Of a stretch of 64,000 nucleotides of DNA, positions 36,959 through 47,905 are shown piece after piece. Positions within the stretch are counted from its first letter, which is position 1. Each line of letters opens with the position of its first letter. The notes under the pieces are model-generated. The model saw only the letters and a program-made list of their open reading frames with translations, made no database searches and had not been told where the DNA came from. Location of the stretch: contig OX465597.1 of assembly GCA_950022295.1 (NCBI GenBank), forward strand, positions 376,495,016 through 376,559,015. Reading direction: 5' to 3'. A program made the translations under genes and the position numbers. Origin of the DNA: Bromus sterilis. Its lineage: Eukaryota; Streptophyta; Magnoliopsida; Poales; Poaceae.

Positions 36959-39858
36959 ACATCCCCAAGCTTAATTCCTTCTCGTCCTCGAGTAGGTAAA
37001 TGATAACAAGCATAATTTCTGTGGTGACATGCCACACAACCATACAAGGACTTTTAAGTAAAGAAATTAAAGGATGCAATTCAATTCAAGTCTTAACAAG
37101 CAAGAGTCTATATTAGCATTGACACAAGCAACAAAAGAACAAAAGGTGCAAGAGCTCTCGCTGTCCGTGACTCGAATGTCTCCAGATGGTGTTTGCGTGC
37201 AAGCAGAGGACTGGGAAAAAGAGAGAAAAAAAGGTTGTTGAGAACAACTATCTACTAAAGTTTCACACTTGGTCTCCTTTGGATTCTTATCTTGACTCAT
37301 CCCCAGACCACTAGCCAGGTACAAGTCAAACTGATCCACTCCCTTTCTATATTTTGAGCACTCGTGCAATGGATGAGCGTGAGCAAGAAAGTTGACACCT
37401 AAAAGGCGAAACAGAAAGAAGGTGGAGGAGGAAGACAAAAAGGTGTGAAAGGATCACATCAATGAGGACAATCATAGGCGAGATAAGGCCATATGATAGA
37501 TATGATGTGAGGAGTAGGGATTGCCATGCAACGGATGCACATGTGAGCTAAAAGCTTTCCAAGGAAACTAGTGGGGGTGCATCTAACTTGCTTGCTCAAG
37601 AAGACCTAGAGCTCGTTTGAGGAGGCTCATCATTGGAATATACAATCCAAGTTCTATAGTGTGAAGGTCCCCACATACCTATATGCATGATGATGATCTC
37701 TATGGAGTACAATGGATAGAGGATGAAGTACTAGTGTGGATCTCTCAAAAGGAATAGTAGTGTGCCCCCTTCTCTCTTTTTATTTTTATTTTTCTCTTTT
37801 TTCTTTTTTTTGTATTTTTTTGGTGGCCGCTCTTTCTATTTAACTCTCATTTGTCCTCTTTGGGATCTTTTGATTTTGTCCTCTTTGGGATCTTTTCTTC
37901 ACATTAGGGGAAACACTCTATATTTTACAAGAATATAGGAGATCTTTCACACTTTACAAAGGTACTCACATAAAGAAGATATAACTATCATGATGCAAAT
38001 GTATGCCTCTGCCAGGATAGCAGGATATGCAATGATACTAGCGCGTCATGTAGCAATGATTAGGGCAAGGCCCAACTAGCATGCGGCTCATCGATCAAGC
38101 AAGTAGCATGTATGACATGAAGATCAAGTCATGAGAAGGTGGATGTTGCATGGCAATGCATCTCGGAAAGGCTATGGAAATGCCTTGTAGGTAGTTATGG
38201 TGCCTGTTTTGAGGAAAGATATAAGGAGGCTTATGATGACAGAGCGTATCGTGCCAAGGGTTTGGATGCACCGGCGAAGTATGCGCCAACTCTCAAGGTG
38301 AGAAAGGGCAATGCACGGTACCGAAGAGGCTTGAAAAAGTATAGGTGGGTGGAAGTGTCAACTTTCGAATACTCACATTAGTCCGAAGAACTCATGCACT
38401 TATTATCAGTAACTCTCAATCTAATCAGGAGGTTCACAAAGAGACAAGTACCCCTAGGATGAGTGTATGGGGGTTTGGTTATCCTTGCACATCCTCGACT
38501 GATGGTACGTGAGTGTACTCTAATATTCGAACCCTCCAGAGGTTAGTGATTCATCTAGTAGCTAGAGTTCTCAACAGGGGTTTTTGGTTTTCGAAAATCA
38601 CACGGATTGCCCAAAATACGACATCTATCACTAATAGGCTCGAGCTCTTGACACCAAAAGTTCAAACATTATTCTAGTCAGTACCTCAAAACTATTGCAA
38701 GTTACTACTACAAAGAGAATAGCAACTTCAACTACCTACTTCTAGTCAAGACACAAAACTCAGTGCAACAGGCAAACTCTCTAACAAGATAAAACATGCA
38801 ACCTATAGAAAGTTCAACCTAAAACAAAAGAAAATCTCTAGAGATACTAAAGCACTACAACTAAACAGATCAGCATCTAAGAAAAGAAAAAGAACAACTC
38901 ACAGCTAAAAGAATAAGCATGCAAATCCTATGAGGAGTTCTAGTTCAAGCGGAGCGTGTATCTTTCCCACATAAAAGAGTAAGCTGGGGTCTAACTTGTT
39001 ACTACATCAAACAAAGCAAAAACAAACCTAGAAAAGTAAAGAGCGAGACGCTCCAAGCATAGCACACAACGCATGAAGTGATAAAAATATAGTGCAACGA
39101 GGGACGAACTGATAATTGTTGATGAAGAAGGGGATGCACGGGGGCATCCCCAAGCTTAGACGCTTGAGTCTCCTTGAATATTTATTGGGGGTGCACATGG
39201 GCATCCCCAAGCTTGAGCGTTTGACACTCCAAGATCTTCTTTCATCATCGTCCATCGTGCACTTGAAAACTCCCTTCATACATAACTCATTGTAGACTGA
39301 TTAGAGAGGTTAGTGCCCTACTAAAATAATTTTCCTCTACTACAAATAAAGATTTCCAGGAAGAGCTACTGTTTCTCTTGCCTGCCCAAAATATTTTGCA
39401 AAGAAAAAGCAAGCTTAAGGATTGCAAAACTGCGAAAAGAAAAACCGGGGCAGAAGCTGAGAAAAATAGAACAACAGAGAGAAAAGAATTTTTCCGAGGT
39501 ACTTCTACAACTCAAATCAAAAAAACTCTGAACAGACTCCTGAAAGGTAATTGTATGGAGCATGCTGTCAAAAAATTTCAGATCAAAAAGATGATCTGGT
39601 GATTTATCCCGAATTTTTCCGTCAAGCAGACATAATCTGTTTCTGGAGAGCATGTACCAACTTTTGACCTTTCTTGCAATCTGAGGCTAAACTTGGCACA
39701 AAGCTTGAAAAGTAAAGATACAATGATGTTGCTACATTAGTAACAATCATCAAGACCACTAAGAACAGAAGAAAAACAAAAAGAAAAAGCTAAATTCGTT
39801 GCGGGCTGCCTCCCGAAAGCGCTTCTTTAGAGCCATTAGCTAGGCTTAAAGCAGAAGA
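36959..39858 (-). other. Element C 3' noncoding region with polypurine tract
   Basis: No convincing gene. The purine tract reads AAGCTTGGGGATGT on the minus strand at 36959-36972. The internal copies of CATCCCCAAGCTT near 39143 and 39202 match those in A and B. A 123-codon frame without an ATG start (37067-37438) is shared with A but broken in B. Confidence 0.8.
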
Positions 39859-41916
39859 TCAAGTCTTTTCAAGAGAATAACTAGCCCGTGTGACGGACTC
39901 AAAAGGTAACTTAATCTTTTTCCTAGGGAAATGTTCCATCCCTTTCTTGAGAGGGAATTGGAATTTGATATTCCCCTCTTTCATGTCAATAATTGCACCA
40001 ACTGTGCGAAGAAAAGGACGTCCCAAAATAATTGGACAAGAGGGATCACACTCAATGTACATAATAGTGAAATCAACGGGAACATAATTGTCATCGACAA
40101 TGATAAGAACATCGTCGATCTTCCCCAAAGGCTTCTTTAGGGAAGAATCAACAAGACGAACACCAAAAGAACAGGGATCAAAAGGTTTCAATTCAAGCAT
40201 ATCATACATTCTTTTGGGCATAACAGAGGTACTTGCTCCAACATCACAAAGAGAATAACAAGATAAGTTATTCAATTTGATTTTTATCATAGGATCCCAA
40301 CCATCTTCTAGCTTCCTCGGTATGGAGGCTTCTAGTCTAAGCTTCTCCTCCCTAATTTTGGTTAGAGCATTGGTGATATGCTCTGTGAAGGCAAGATTAA
40401 GTGTGCTAGTGTGGGGGTCTCTAGACATCTTGTGTAGGAAACCAATAACTTCAGGTAAAGTGCAGTTGTCAAAGTCTAGGTCACTACTATCTATCAAGGA
40501 GGTAGTGATGTCATTTAGGCTCACTTGTTTGAAAGCCTCTATGTTCATAGAGGTTTCTTCATCTATGGTTGAGGTGGTAGCATCACCATTGGTAGGTCCA
40601 GTGGGACTAGGGGTGTGATGGGTGCTAACAGTTTGGACATTCTCAACTACTTGGATAGTGGCTACTGTGTGGTAGGTAGGAAGGCTCTTAATTCTTTCTT
40701 ATTCCTTGGGGATGACTTCTGGTTTGGCTTCCATCTGGTTTATCAAGGTAGATTGGGTGTGAGACATGTTTGAAACATACGTCTCAATGGCAGTGAGTCT
40801 AGTTTGGAGGCTGGAAATGTCACTATTCAGGCTCTCAAGTTGTTTGCTAATGTTTTGCAGGATAGAGGAGTGCTCATCTAACTGTTTGGAAAAGGCCTTG
40901 TTTTTTCAAACTGTGTGTGCATATAGCTTTTGGTGCCTTTTTCTATTTCTATAAGTTTCTCATAGCTGGGAAGGTTTCTTTCCCTATAATTCTGGTTGTA
41001 GGAGTTGCTATTACCGTTCCCATAGTTGTTGGATGGGAAAGGCCTAGGATTGTTGCTACCAAAATTACTCCTATAAGAATTATTGTTGAAGTTGTTTCTA
41101 GAGACAATGTTTACATCTACTTGCTCTTGAGCAACCAAAGAATTTAAAGGATTATCCTGAGGATCAATAGGAGCTTGCTTGGTAAGTAGAGACATGATAA
41201 GGTTAACCTTTTCATTTAGAGAGGAGAACTCCTCGACAGAATTTACCTTCTTACCAATTGGAGATCTTTCGGTGTGCCACTGAGAGTAGTTCGGCATCAT
41301 CTCATCAAGTATCTTTGTGGCATCACCAAGTGTGGTTGACATAAAAGTTCCTCCCGCGGCCGTTTCTAACAGGTTCCGCGAGGTAAAGTTCAAGCCTGCA
41401 TAAAAAGTCTGGATAACCATCGAGGTAGTCAGTCCATGTGTGGGAAAGTTCTTGACAAGCGTCTTCATACGTTCCCATGCCTGGGCAACGTGTTCATTAT
41501 CCAATTGCCTGAAATTCATAGTGTTACTCCTCAATTGAATAATTTTAGCAGGGGGTAGTACTTCCCTATAAAAGCATGTTTGCATTTACTCCAAGAATCG
41601 ATACTGTTCTTGGGTAAGGATTGCAGCCACTCCTTGGCTCTTCCCCTCAAAGAGAAAGGAAAAAGCTTCCGCTTGATGATGTCTCCATCCACTTCCTTGT
41701 ACTTTTTCATATCACAGAGCTCGATAAAATTGTTTAAGTGCAAGGCAGCGTCCTCTCCAGCACCTGAGAATTGATCTTCATAACAAAATTTAGCAGAGCA
41801 GGTTTAATTTCATAAGAAGGTGCTGAAGTGGCAGGTGGAGCAATAGGAGTGCAGATAAAGCCACTGTTGTTGTGACTAGTAAAGTCACACAACTTGGTGT
41901 TTTCATTGGAACCCAT
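39859..41916 (-). pseudogene. Element C gag and protease, broken
   Basis: Begins at the ATG at 41916 (MGSNENTKLCDFTSHNN), colinear with B. Gag carries the same capsid-like words (WLQSLPKNSIDSW, QLDNEHVAQAWERM) and an Asn-rich stretch. Protease has LCDVGASTSVMPKRMYD and IILGRPFLRT. Three single-base losses shift the frame, each in a run of one base: 41777-41778, 41551-41555 and 40901-40906. TAA at 40699-40701 separates gag from protease in the same frame and at the same codon as in B. No polymerase follows. Confidence 0.88.
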
Positions 41917-42042
41917 AGTAGCAGCAGGTATTTTCGGTATTTTTGATAAGGGACACAAAAGTAAAAACTGAAAGGTAAACTAACAAGGCTAAAAAGCAAA
42001 GATAAAATATAGTGTGCAACTCCCCTATCTTGTAGACTGGAG

Positions 42043-42060
42043 TCCCCGGCAACGGCGCCA
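42043..42060 (-). other. Element C primer binding site (Asp tRNA type)
   Basis: The minus strand reads TGGCGCCGTTGCCGGGGA, identical to element B, ten bases from the right LTR. Confidence 0.85.
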
Positions 42061-42070
42061 GAAATTCGCT

Positions 42071-42617
42071 TGATACAGAGTGGCAACTCTCCTCGTTGGT
42101 TACCCCAAGTGGAAGGTGAGATGCAGTGTAGCAGCAAGTTTCCCTTAGCAAAGATGCTAAGGTTGAGTATCGAACCAAAAGGACTCCAAGAGATACAAGT
42201 AGGTGTCACGGTGATAACCCTCAACTGTAGGGGATCAAGATAGTCTTCGTGGGCAAGATAACTCAATTTATTGATTCGACACTTGGGGACACAAAGAATA
42301 CGTACAGGCTTTGACAATTGAGTTGTCAATTCAACCACACCTGAAATAAACACTTTCTTGCACAAAGGTATTAGTAGCAACTGTGATATGGTGGTAGTAG
42401 TGGTGGTGATAATAGTGGTGATGGTGGTGGTGAAACAGTAAAGGTAAAACAGCAAAAGTACCAACTACTAACCAGCAGGAAAGAAAACACTGTAGGCTAG
42501 GGAGATGGATAGTTGGGCGCTTCTTGGATGAGAACAAACATGTAATAGATTCTAACACGGGCAAGGCTCACAGAAAAGAAAGGATCATCTAGGAAAATAT
42601 CAAACATCAGGCGTGTA
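42071..42617 (-). repeat. Element C 5' LTR (truncated, E-type)
   Basis: The first 140 bp match the left LTR with three differences by eye. From 42211 the sequence instead matches LTR fragment E in reverse (about 43640-44049). It ends within E-type sequence at about 42617. It includes a GGT-rich simple repeat (42389-42433), the mirror of a CAC-rich one in E. Confidence 0.82.
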
Positions 42618-44049
42618 TGCTGGAAAAATAAGAAATGTCTCAAACGTATCTACTTTTCCAAATACTTTTGCTATTATTTTGGCTTCATTCTTGCATGATT
42701 TGAACAAAACTAACCCGGACTGACGCTGTTTTCAGCAGAGCTACCAGTTCTGTTTTCTTTTGTGCAGGTTTCTGGATATTTAGGTACACTGGAAAAATCC
42801 CAAGAAAATATATAAAAAATTAGCGTTCCGGAAGCTTCCGAGGATCCAAAGGGGGTCCACAACGCAGCCTGGGGGCAGCCAGGAGGGTGCCTGGCGCGGC
42901 CCAGCCCCTGGCCGCGCCACCTGCCCTCCTGGCTAGGTCCCACACCCCCTGGTGACCTACCTTGGCCCCTATTTATTCTCCCGACGCAGAAACCCCGAAA
43001 CAGAAGTCGCTTTTCCAATCTACGTCGCGGAGCCGCCGCCACCCTCTGTTCTTCTCCGGGAGAGCTAATCTGGAGGCTACTTTGGCCTCCGATGAGGGGA
43101 AATCATTGCCATCGTCATCATCATCGCCTCTCCATCACCCCTCCATGACTTCTCCATCCATGTGAGAGTAATTACCTGCTGTAGGCCAAGGGGATGGTAG
43201 GGATTGGATGAGTTAGATCATGTAATAGTTCAATCAGATTGTTGGGGGCATGTTGCCTATCATCTACTTGGTGTTTATCATCTCTATTACAACTTGTTGC
43301 TCTTAATGCTTGCCACTTTGGGCCCGAGTGCCATGATTTCAGATCTGATCACCCTTTTGTTTCTTGAGTTTGTGGTGTTCTTGATCCTATCTATGAGTTG
43401 TATGCACCTATTATAGTCCGGAACCGGCGATCCCAATGCTGACAGGTTGGGACACCAAAGGGGATGGACTATAATTTGAGGATTACGTGTATCCATGAAG
43501 TGTTAATGCTTTGTTCCGGTGCTCTTTGACATGAGTACCTTAATCTCCCTAAGTTCCTTTTGGCCCCGTTTGTAGCGGGAGGGTAGGACAAAAGATGTTG
43601 TGCAAAGTTCTTATTGCAAGCACGTACAACTACCCTGGGATAGATGCCTGATGTTTGATATTTTCCTAGATGATCCTTTCTTTTCTGTGAGCCTTGCCCG
43701 TGTTAGAATCTATTACATGTTCGTTCTCATCCAAGCAGCGCCCGACCATCCATCTCCCTAGCCTACCGTGTTTTCTTTCCTGCTGGTTACTAGTTGTTTA
43801 CTTTTGCTGTTTTACTTTTGTTGTTTCACTACCACTATCACCACTATTATCACCACGACTACTACCACCATATCACAGTTGCTACTAATACCTTTGTGCA
43901 AGCAAGTGTTTATTTCAGGTGCAGTTGAATTGACAACTCAATTGTCAAAGCCTGTACGTATTCTTTGTGTCCCCAAGTGTCGAATCAATAAATTGGGTTA
44001 TCTTGCCCACGAAGACTATCTCGATCCCCTACAGTTGAGGGTTATCGGG
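42618..44049 (+). repeat. LTR fragment E, plus strand
   Basis: Starts at about 42618 (TGCTGGAAAA) or 42636 (TGTCTCAAACG); I cannot choose. It runs through a GC-rich inverted-repeat block (42850-42940), CCTATTTATT near 42967, and an AC-rich simple repeat (43828-43870). It ends at GGGTTATC, about 145 bp short of the LTR end judged from the right LTR of C. F2 is joined there. Confidence 0.8.
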
Positions 44050-44851
44050 AACGCGTAACACGGCTAGAGCGCTCGGGTTTCTTCTTCCCAAGCCACTTTC
44101 CTAGCCTCTCCATTTCTGAAATTTTTAACAATTCACAAAATAGAAGATTTAAGCAAAACTAGTTTGGGCAAAACATTCTACTTACTTTACCAAGGCTCAA
44201 ACTAGCAACAAAACTTGAAAAATGAATTTCTACACAAACATTTAAGCTCAACTAAATAGCACCAAGAACCACTAAATACTCACTAATGAAGCCACCAACT
44301 AGAAAACTAATTGGAGGGTTGAGGGAGTCACATACCACAGAGTATTTGTTCCAAATTTCAGCTCAAATGAGTGGTTGTAGAGGGAGATCAAAGTTTCGTG
44401 CTCAAGAACAGCAAGAACACGAAACCAGAGCAAGAACACGAGTTTTTGGGTTGAAAGAGAGAGAGAGTGGAAGAAGAGATGCCAACAGGGGTGCCTGTGG
44501 GCCCCAGGAAGGTGGGTGGCGCGGCCAGGACCTGGGCCGCTCCACCTGGCCTCCTGGGCCAGGGGTGGACCCCCCCTGGTCAGCCACAGGTGCCTCCTGA
44601 TGGCTTTTTACTTGGAAATTTTGATTTTGATTTTTCTGGAATTTTCTGGGTAACTTCACTATAGAGAATTTTTCAAAGTTCAAAAAGCTGCAAAAACTTT
44701 CGTGAACTTGAGACAAAAGTTAGAACAAGTGAAGCTTTAAACACAAAAACTTGGGTACAACAAGGAGAATAAAAGCTAAAGGAAATGAAAACACAACAAG
44801 CTCAACTTTTTACCTATATAAAACATGCTAGTTAGCAAGGTTGATCAAGTC

Positions 44852-46357
44852 TTAGCGACAAACCTGTGGTATATAGCGCAGAAAATCTTGCCTCTTATGA
44901 AATGATCGTTGCACTCTCACTTTAATGGACATTGTTCCCACCATAATTGTTTTGTATTTGTGGTATACATGTAGTGGACAATACCATTCTCCAATCTTCA
45001 CGGTCTCAATATTCTCAATGGAGTTAAGGCCATGCCTTTTGTCGATCTTCTTCGGAAAATACACCGTGTGTTCTTTATCATTCACGTTGAAGGTAACCTT
45101 CCCTTTATTGCAATCAATAACAGCACCTGCGGTGTTAAGAAAAGGTCTACCAAGGATAATGGACATGCTCCCATCCTCGGGCATGTCAAGCACAACAAAA
45201 TCAGTAAGTATTAAGCAATTGGCAACTTCAACAGGAACATCCTCACAAATACTGATCGAGACGGCCGTGGACTTGTCGGCCATCTGGAGAGAGATATCTG
45301 TAGGAATTAGTTTCTCTAAAAAAAGTATTTTGTAGAGAGAAAAGGGCATAACACTCACTCCTGCACCAAGATCACATAAAGCAGTTCTAACATAATTAGT
45401 TTTTATGGAGCAAGGAATGATGGGTATACCTGGGTCACCGAGCTTCTCAGGAATCTTGCCACTGAAAGAGTAGTTAGCAAGCATAGTAGATATTGCCTCA
45501 TTAGGGACTTTTCTTTTATTTGTAACAATATCTTTCATATATTTAGAGTAAGGAGGTAACTTAATAGCATCAGTCAAAGGGATTTGAAGAAAAAGAGGTT
45601 TCATCCACTCACAAAACTTGTTGTAGTGCTCTTCTTCTTTGGTTTTGGCGGACTTGCTTGGGAAAGGCATGGGTTTCTGTACCCATGGTTCTCGTTCCTT
45701 CCCATGTCTCCTTGCAAGAAAGTCTTCTCTAGTATACTTCTTGCGCTTATCGGGTGCTTCTTCTTCACGAACCTCGGGTGGATCATTCTTTTCAGCATCT
45801 TTTTCAGGTTCAGCACCGTCTTCAGTCTCAGCATCTGAGGTAGATATGTTGTTTGGATCAACAGCTTGTTCTTCTTCTTCTATAGGATCATTGGAATTGT
45901 CAGCTTCCTTGTGTTTCTTCTTCTTCTTCTTCTTTTTTGGAGAGCTAACAATTTCGTCTTCCCGCACTTGAGAATCTTGCTCGATCCTCTTCGGATGCCC
46001 TTCTGGGTAGAGAGGGTCCTGGGTGTGTGTTCCACCCCGGGTCTTTATACCATAAGCCTGTAAATTGTCCTGTTTGGCATTATTAGCAAGCAAATCTTTT
46101 TGCACATTAGAAATTTGTTCAAGATGAGTTTGAACCATATTAAAATGTTTCACAAGACATTTAACATCATTAACTGTTCTTCCTAGAACATCAAGCAAAC
46201 TTTTGATAGCAAGATTATTATCATGCAACTGACCTTGTATCTTCTCATTGAAGTGACTCTGCTTCATAATAAAATTATCAACCTCATCTAAACATTGGTC
46301 AGGAGGTTTACCTTTAGGGATGTCACTTGCATTGAAATCTAAAAGAGAGTGTACCTC
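44852..46357 (-). pseudogene. F2 gag-protease, N-terminus removed by copia H
   Basis: An open frame from the copia H insertion point to the stop at 44852; the first visible ATG is 46267 (MKQSHFNEKIQGQL), but the frame is open upstream, so the true start lies beyond the insertion. Helical gag-like sequence comes first, then a run of eight lysines (near 45925) and an acidic stretch, then an aspartic protease with LCDLGAGVSVMPFSLYK and IILGRPFLNTAGAVID (about 45120-45390). The protease closely parallels those of B and C. No frameshift is seen in the part present. There is no polymerase after it; the next reading frame is the third ORF. Confidence 0.82.
46353..46357. other. Likely target site duplication of copia H, left
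   Basis: ACCTC directly before the LTR. The partner lies beyond the window. Confidence 0.5.
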
Positions 46358-47429
46358 TGTTGGATATGTGCCCTAGAGACAAATTAATAAAGATATTTGT
46401 CACATATCCGTTTTGTTCATGATACGTTTTATACTGTGCTATAACTGTATTACTTGGAAATACTAATACAGGTGTAGTATAAAACATGGTCCGTAGTTTA
46501 ACTCGGGTAAACTATCTCATTGGGCAATTGATTGATCAAGCTTTCCTGATCATGGCGACACTTAAGTCCATTGACAATGAGGTCATATCATTAAGGGGAA
46601 TGATGTGATGGACGTACACCCACCTAAAGTATTGCAATGTGATCGAGTCACATAGTTCAGCGTTGCTATGACTTTGTAACATATGGCTTAGTCCTTAGCC
46701 CGTAATGATCATACGTAATTGTCATCTATGAGGAGACTTTGATTTGTATCCCACCGCCTGACTGAAATATGCTGGCTATAACGGTGCACTTTGGGTATTC
46801 CGAAATAGATGGTTGATGAGTATGTTAATAGATCAGAGCGGGATTTGTCAGTCCTTGTGACAGGACTGGTACTCTGGGCCCACTCGGTGATATTGCATCA
46901 ACACCTTGCAAGGACGTGACTAGGTCACAAGAGATGCAATGATCATGGACGAGAGAAGTTGTTTGTTGTGAACGAGATGTGAACACAGTATGTAGGATAC
47001 CGACGATCAAACCTCGGACAAACAAAGTACCGCAGCACAAAGGGATTACGTCGTATCGTTAACGGTTTCCAAAAGCGATCGAAGTTCATTCGATGGAAGC
47101 GCAGGGGCTATCAAGGATTGTAACCAGGTCCAACTGACTAGTCATTGGTCAATGAGAAGAGTCTCAACCATGTCTGTTGTTTCCCGGACCGTTAGGGTGT
47201 TACACTTAAGGGCAATCGATGCATAGGACAGTTACAGGATCAATCGGTGAAATAGGAGGAATCACCGGAATAGTTCCGGAGGAGGACGGAATGGTTTCCG
47301 GACATTTTGAATAGTTCAAAATAAAGTTTAATTGTTTTAATAATGTTTTATTATTTAATTATCTGAATTAAATATTTAAAACATATTAAATAAATTAAAA
47401 AAATGGGAAAAAGGCTAAATGGGCCCATG

Positions 47430-47434
47430 GGGCC
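47430..47434. other. Target site duplication of G, left
   Basis: GGGCC before element G. The same bases follow it at 57136-57140. The undivided site is present in the 3' LTR of copia H near 63880. Confidence 0.92.
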
Positions 47435-47887
47435 TGACGGGGATCAGCCCTGGCAAATCCCATGGTCAGGGACCCTGGGTTAGTCATGAGAGGCACAGGT
47501 TGGACGATAGCTTGTCGGTAAACAAGGAGGTTCGCTCCTGCTCGATATTATTGATTGGGGAATTGCGATTACAGTGGAGGCGAAGGCTGGAGCGCTCAAG
47601 GCTGGAGCGCTCAAGGCTAGGGTTACAAGTAAGATTCGATGTCTTTGGCGTCACCCCTCCTAGCCCTTATATACCAGGCTAGGTCTCGGGGAGTCCCTCT
47701 ACGTGTACAAGTATGCTTTCCTAACCCTAGCTTGCTCCGCACGGCAGGTCTTCGCACCTTCCTTGCGAGTTCCAGACTCCTACGTCGGTACCAACTAGTG
47801 GGCTGAGGCCGTATCTTCATGGGCCTTCTGCCTTCATGGACACCAGGTAGGCTCATCCGTAGGAGTCGTGGGGTCACGCCCTCGTCA
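47435..47887 (-). repeat. Element G 3' LTR (453 bp)
   Basis: TGACGGGGAT to CCTCGTCA. It has a 15-bp tandem duplication built on GCTGGAGCGCTCAAG that the other LTR lacks; this explains the length difference. About 13 other substitutions separate the two LTRs by eye. Confidence 0.93.
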
Positions 47888-47905
47888 GTATCCCCCGAGT
47901 GCCTA
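47888..47905 (-). other. Element G polypurine tract
   Basis: The minus strand reads TAGGCACTCGGGGGATAC next to the 3' LTR. Confidence 0.7.

Larger units (their letters stand above)
35336..42617 (-). mobile_element. Element C: gag-protease gypsy element with unlike LTRs
   Basis: Minus-strand relative of B: primer site, gag-protease, long 3' noncoding region, purine tract and 3' LTR are all in order. The two LTRs agree over only 140 bp and then differ completely. The right LTR is cut at about 42617 by LTR fragment E. AAGAG (35331-35335) is the likely left target duplication; no partner is visible. Confidence 0.85.
44050..46357 (-). mobile_element. Fragment F2 of the Athila-like gypsy element
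   Basis: Minus strand: gag-protease, a spacer of about 200 bp, a GC-rich block (44480-44600), the putative intron, and the first codons of the third ORF, cut at 44050. The right side is interrupted by copia H, so more of F may lie beyond the window. F1 and F2 overlap over about 590 bp, so together they show the order gag-protease, then third ORF. Confidence 0.78.

Noticed and set aside
42389..42433. GGT-rich stretch as a G-quadruplex or separate microsatellite locus
   Set aside because: It is simply the internal simple repeat of the E-type LTR, also present in mirror form at 43828-43870.
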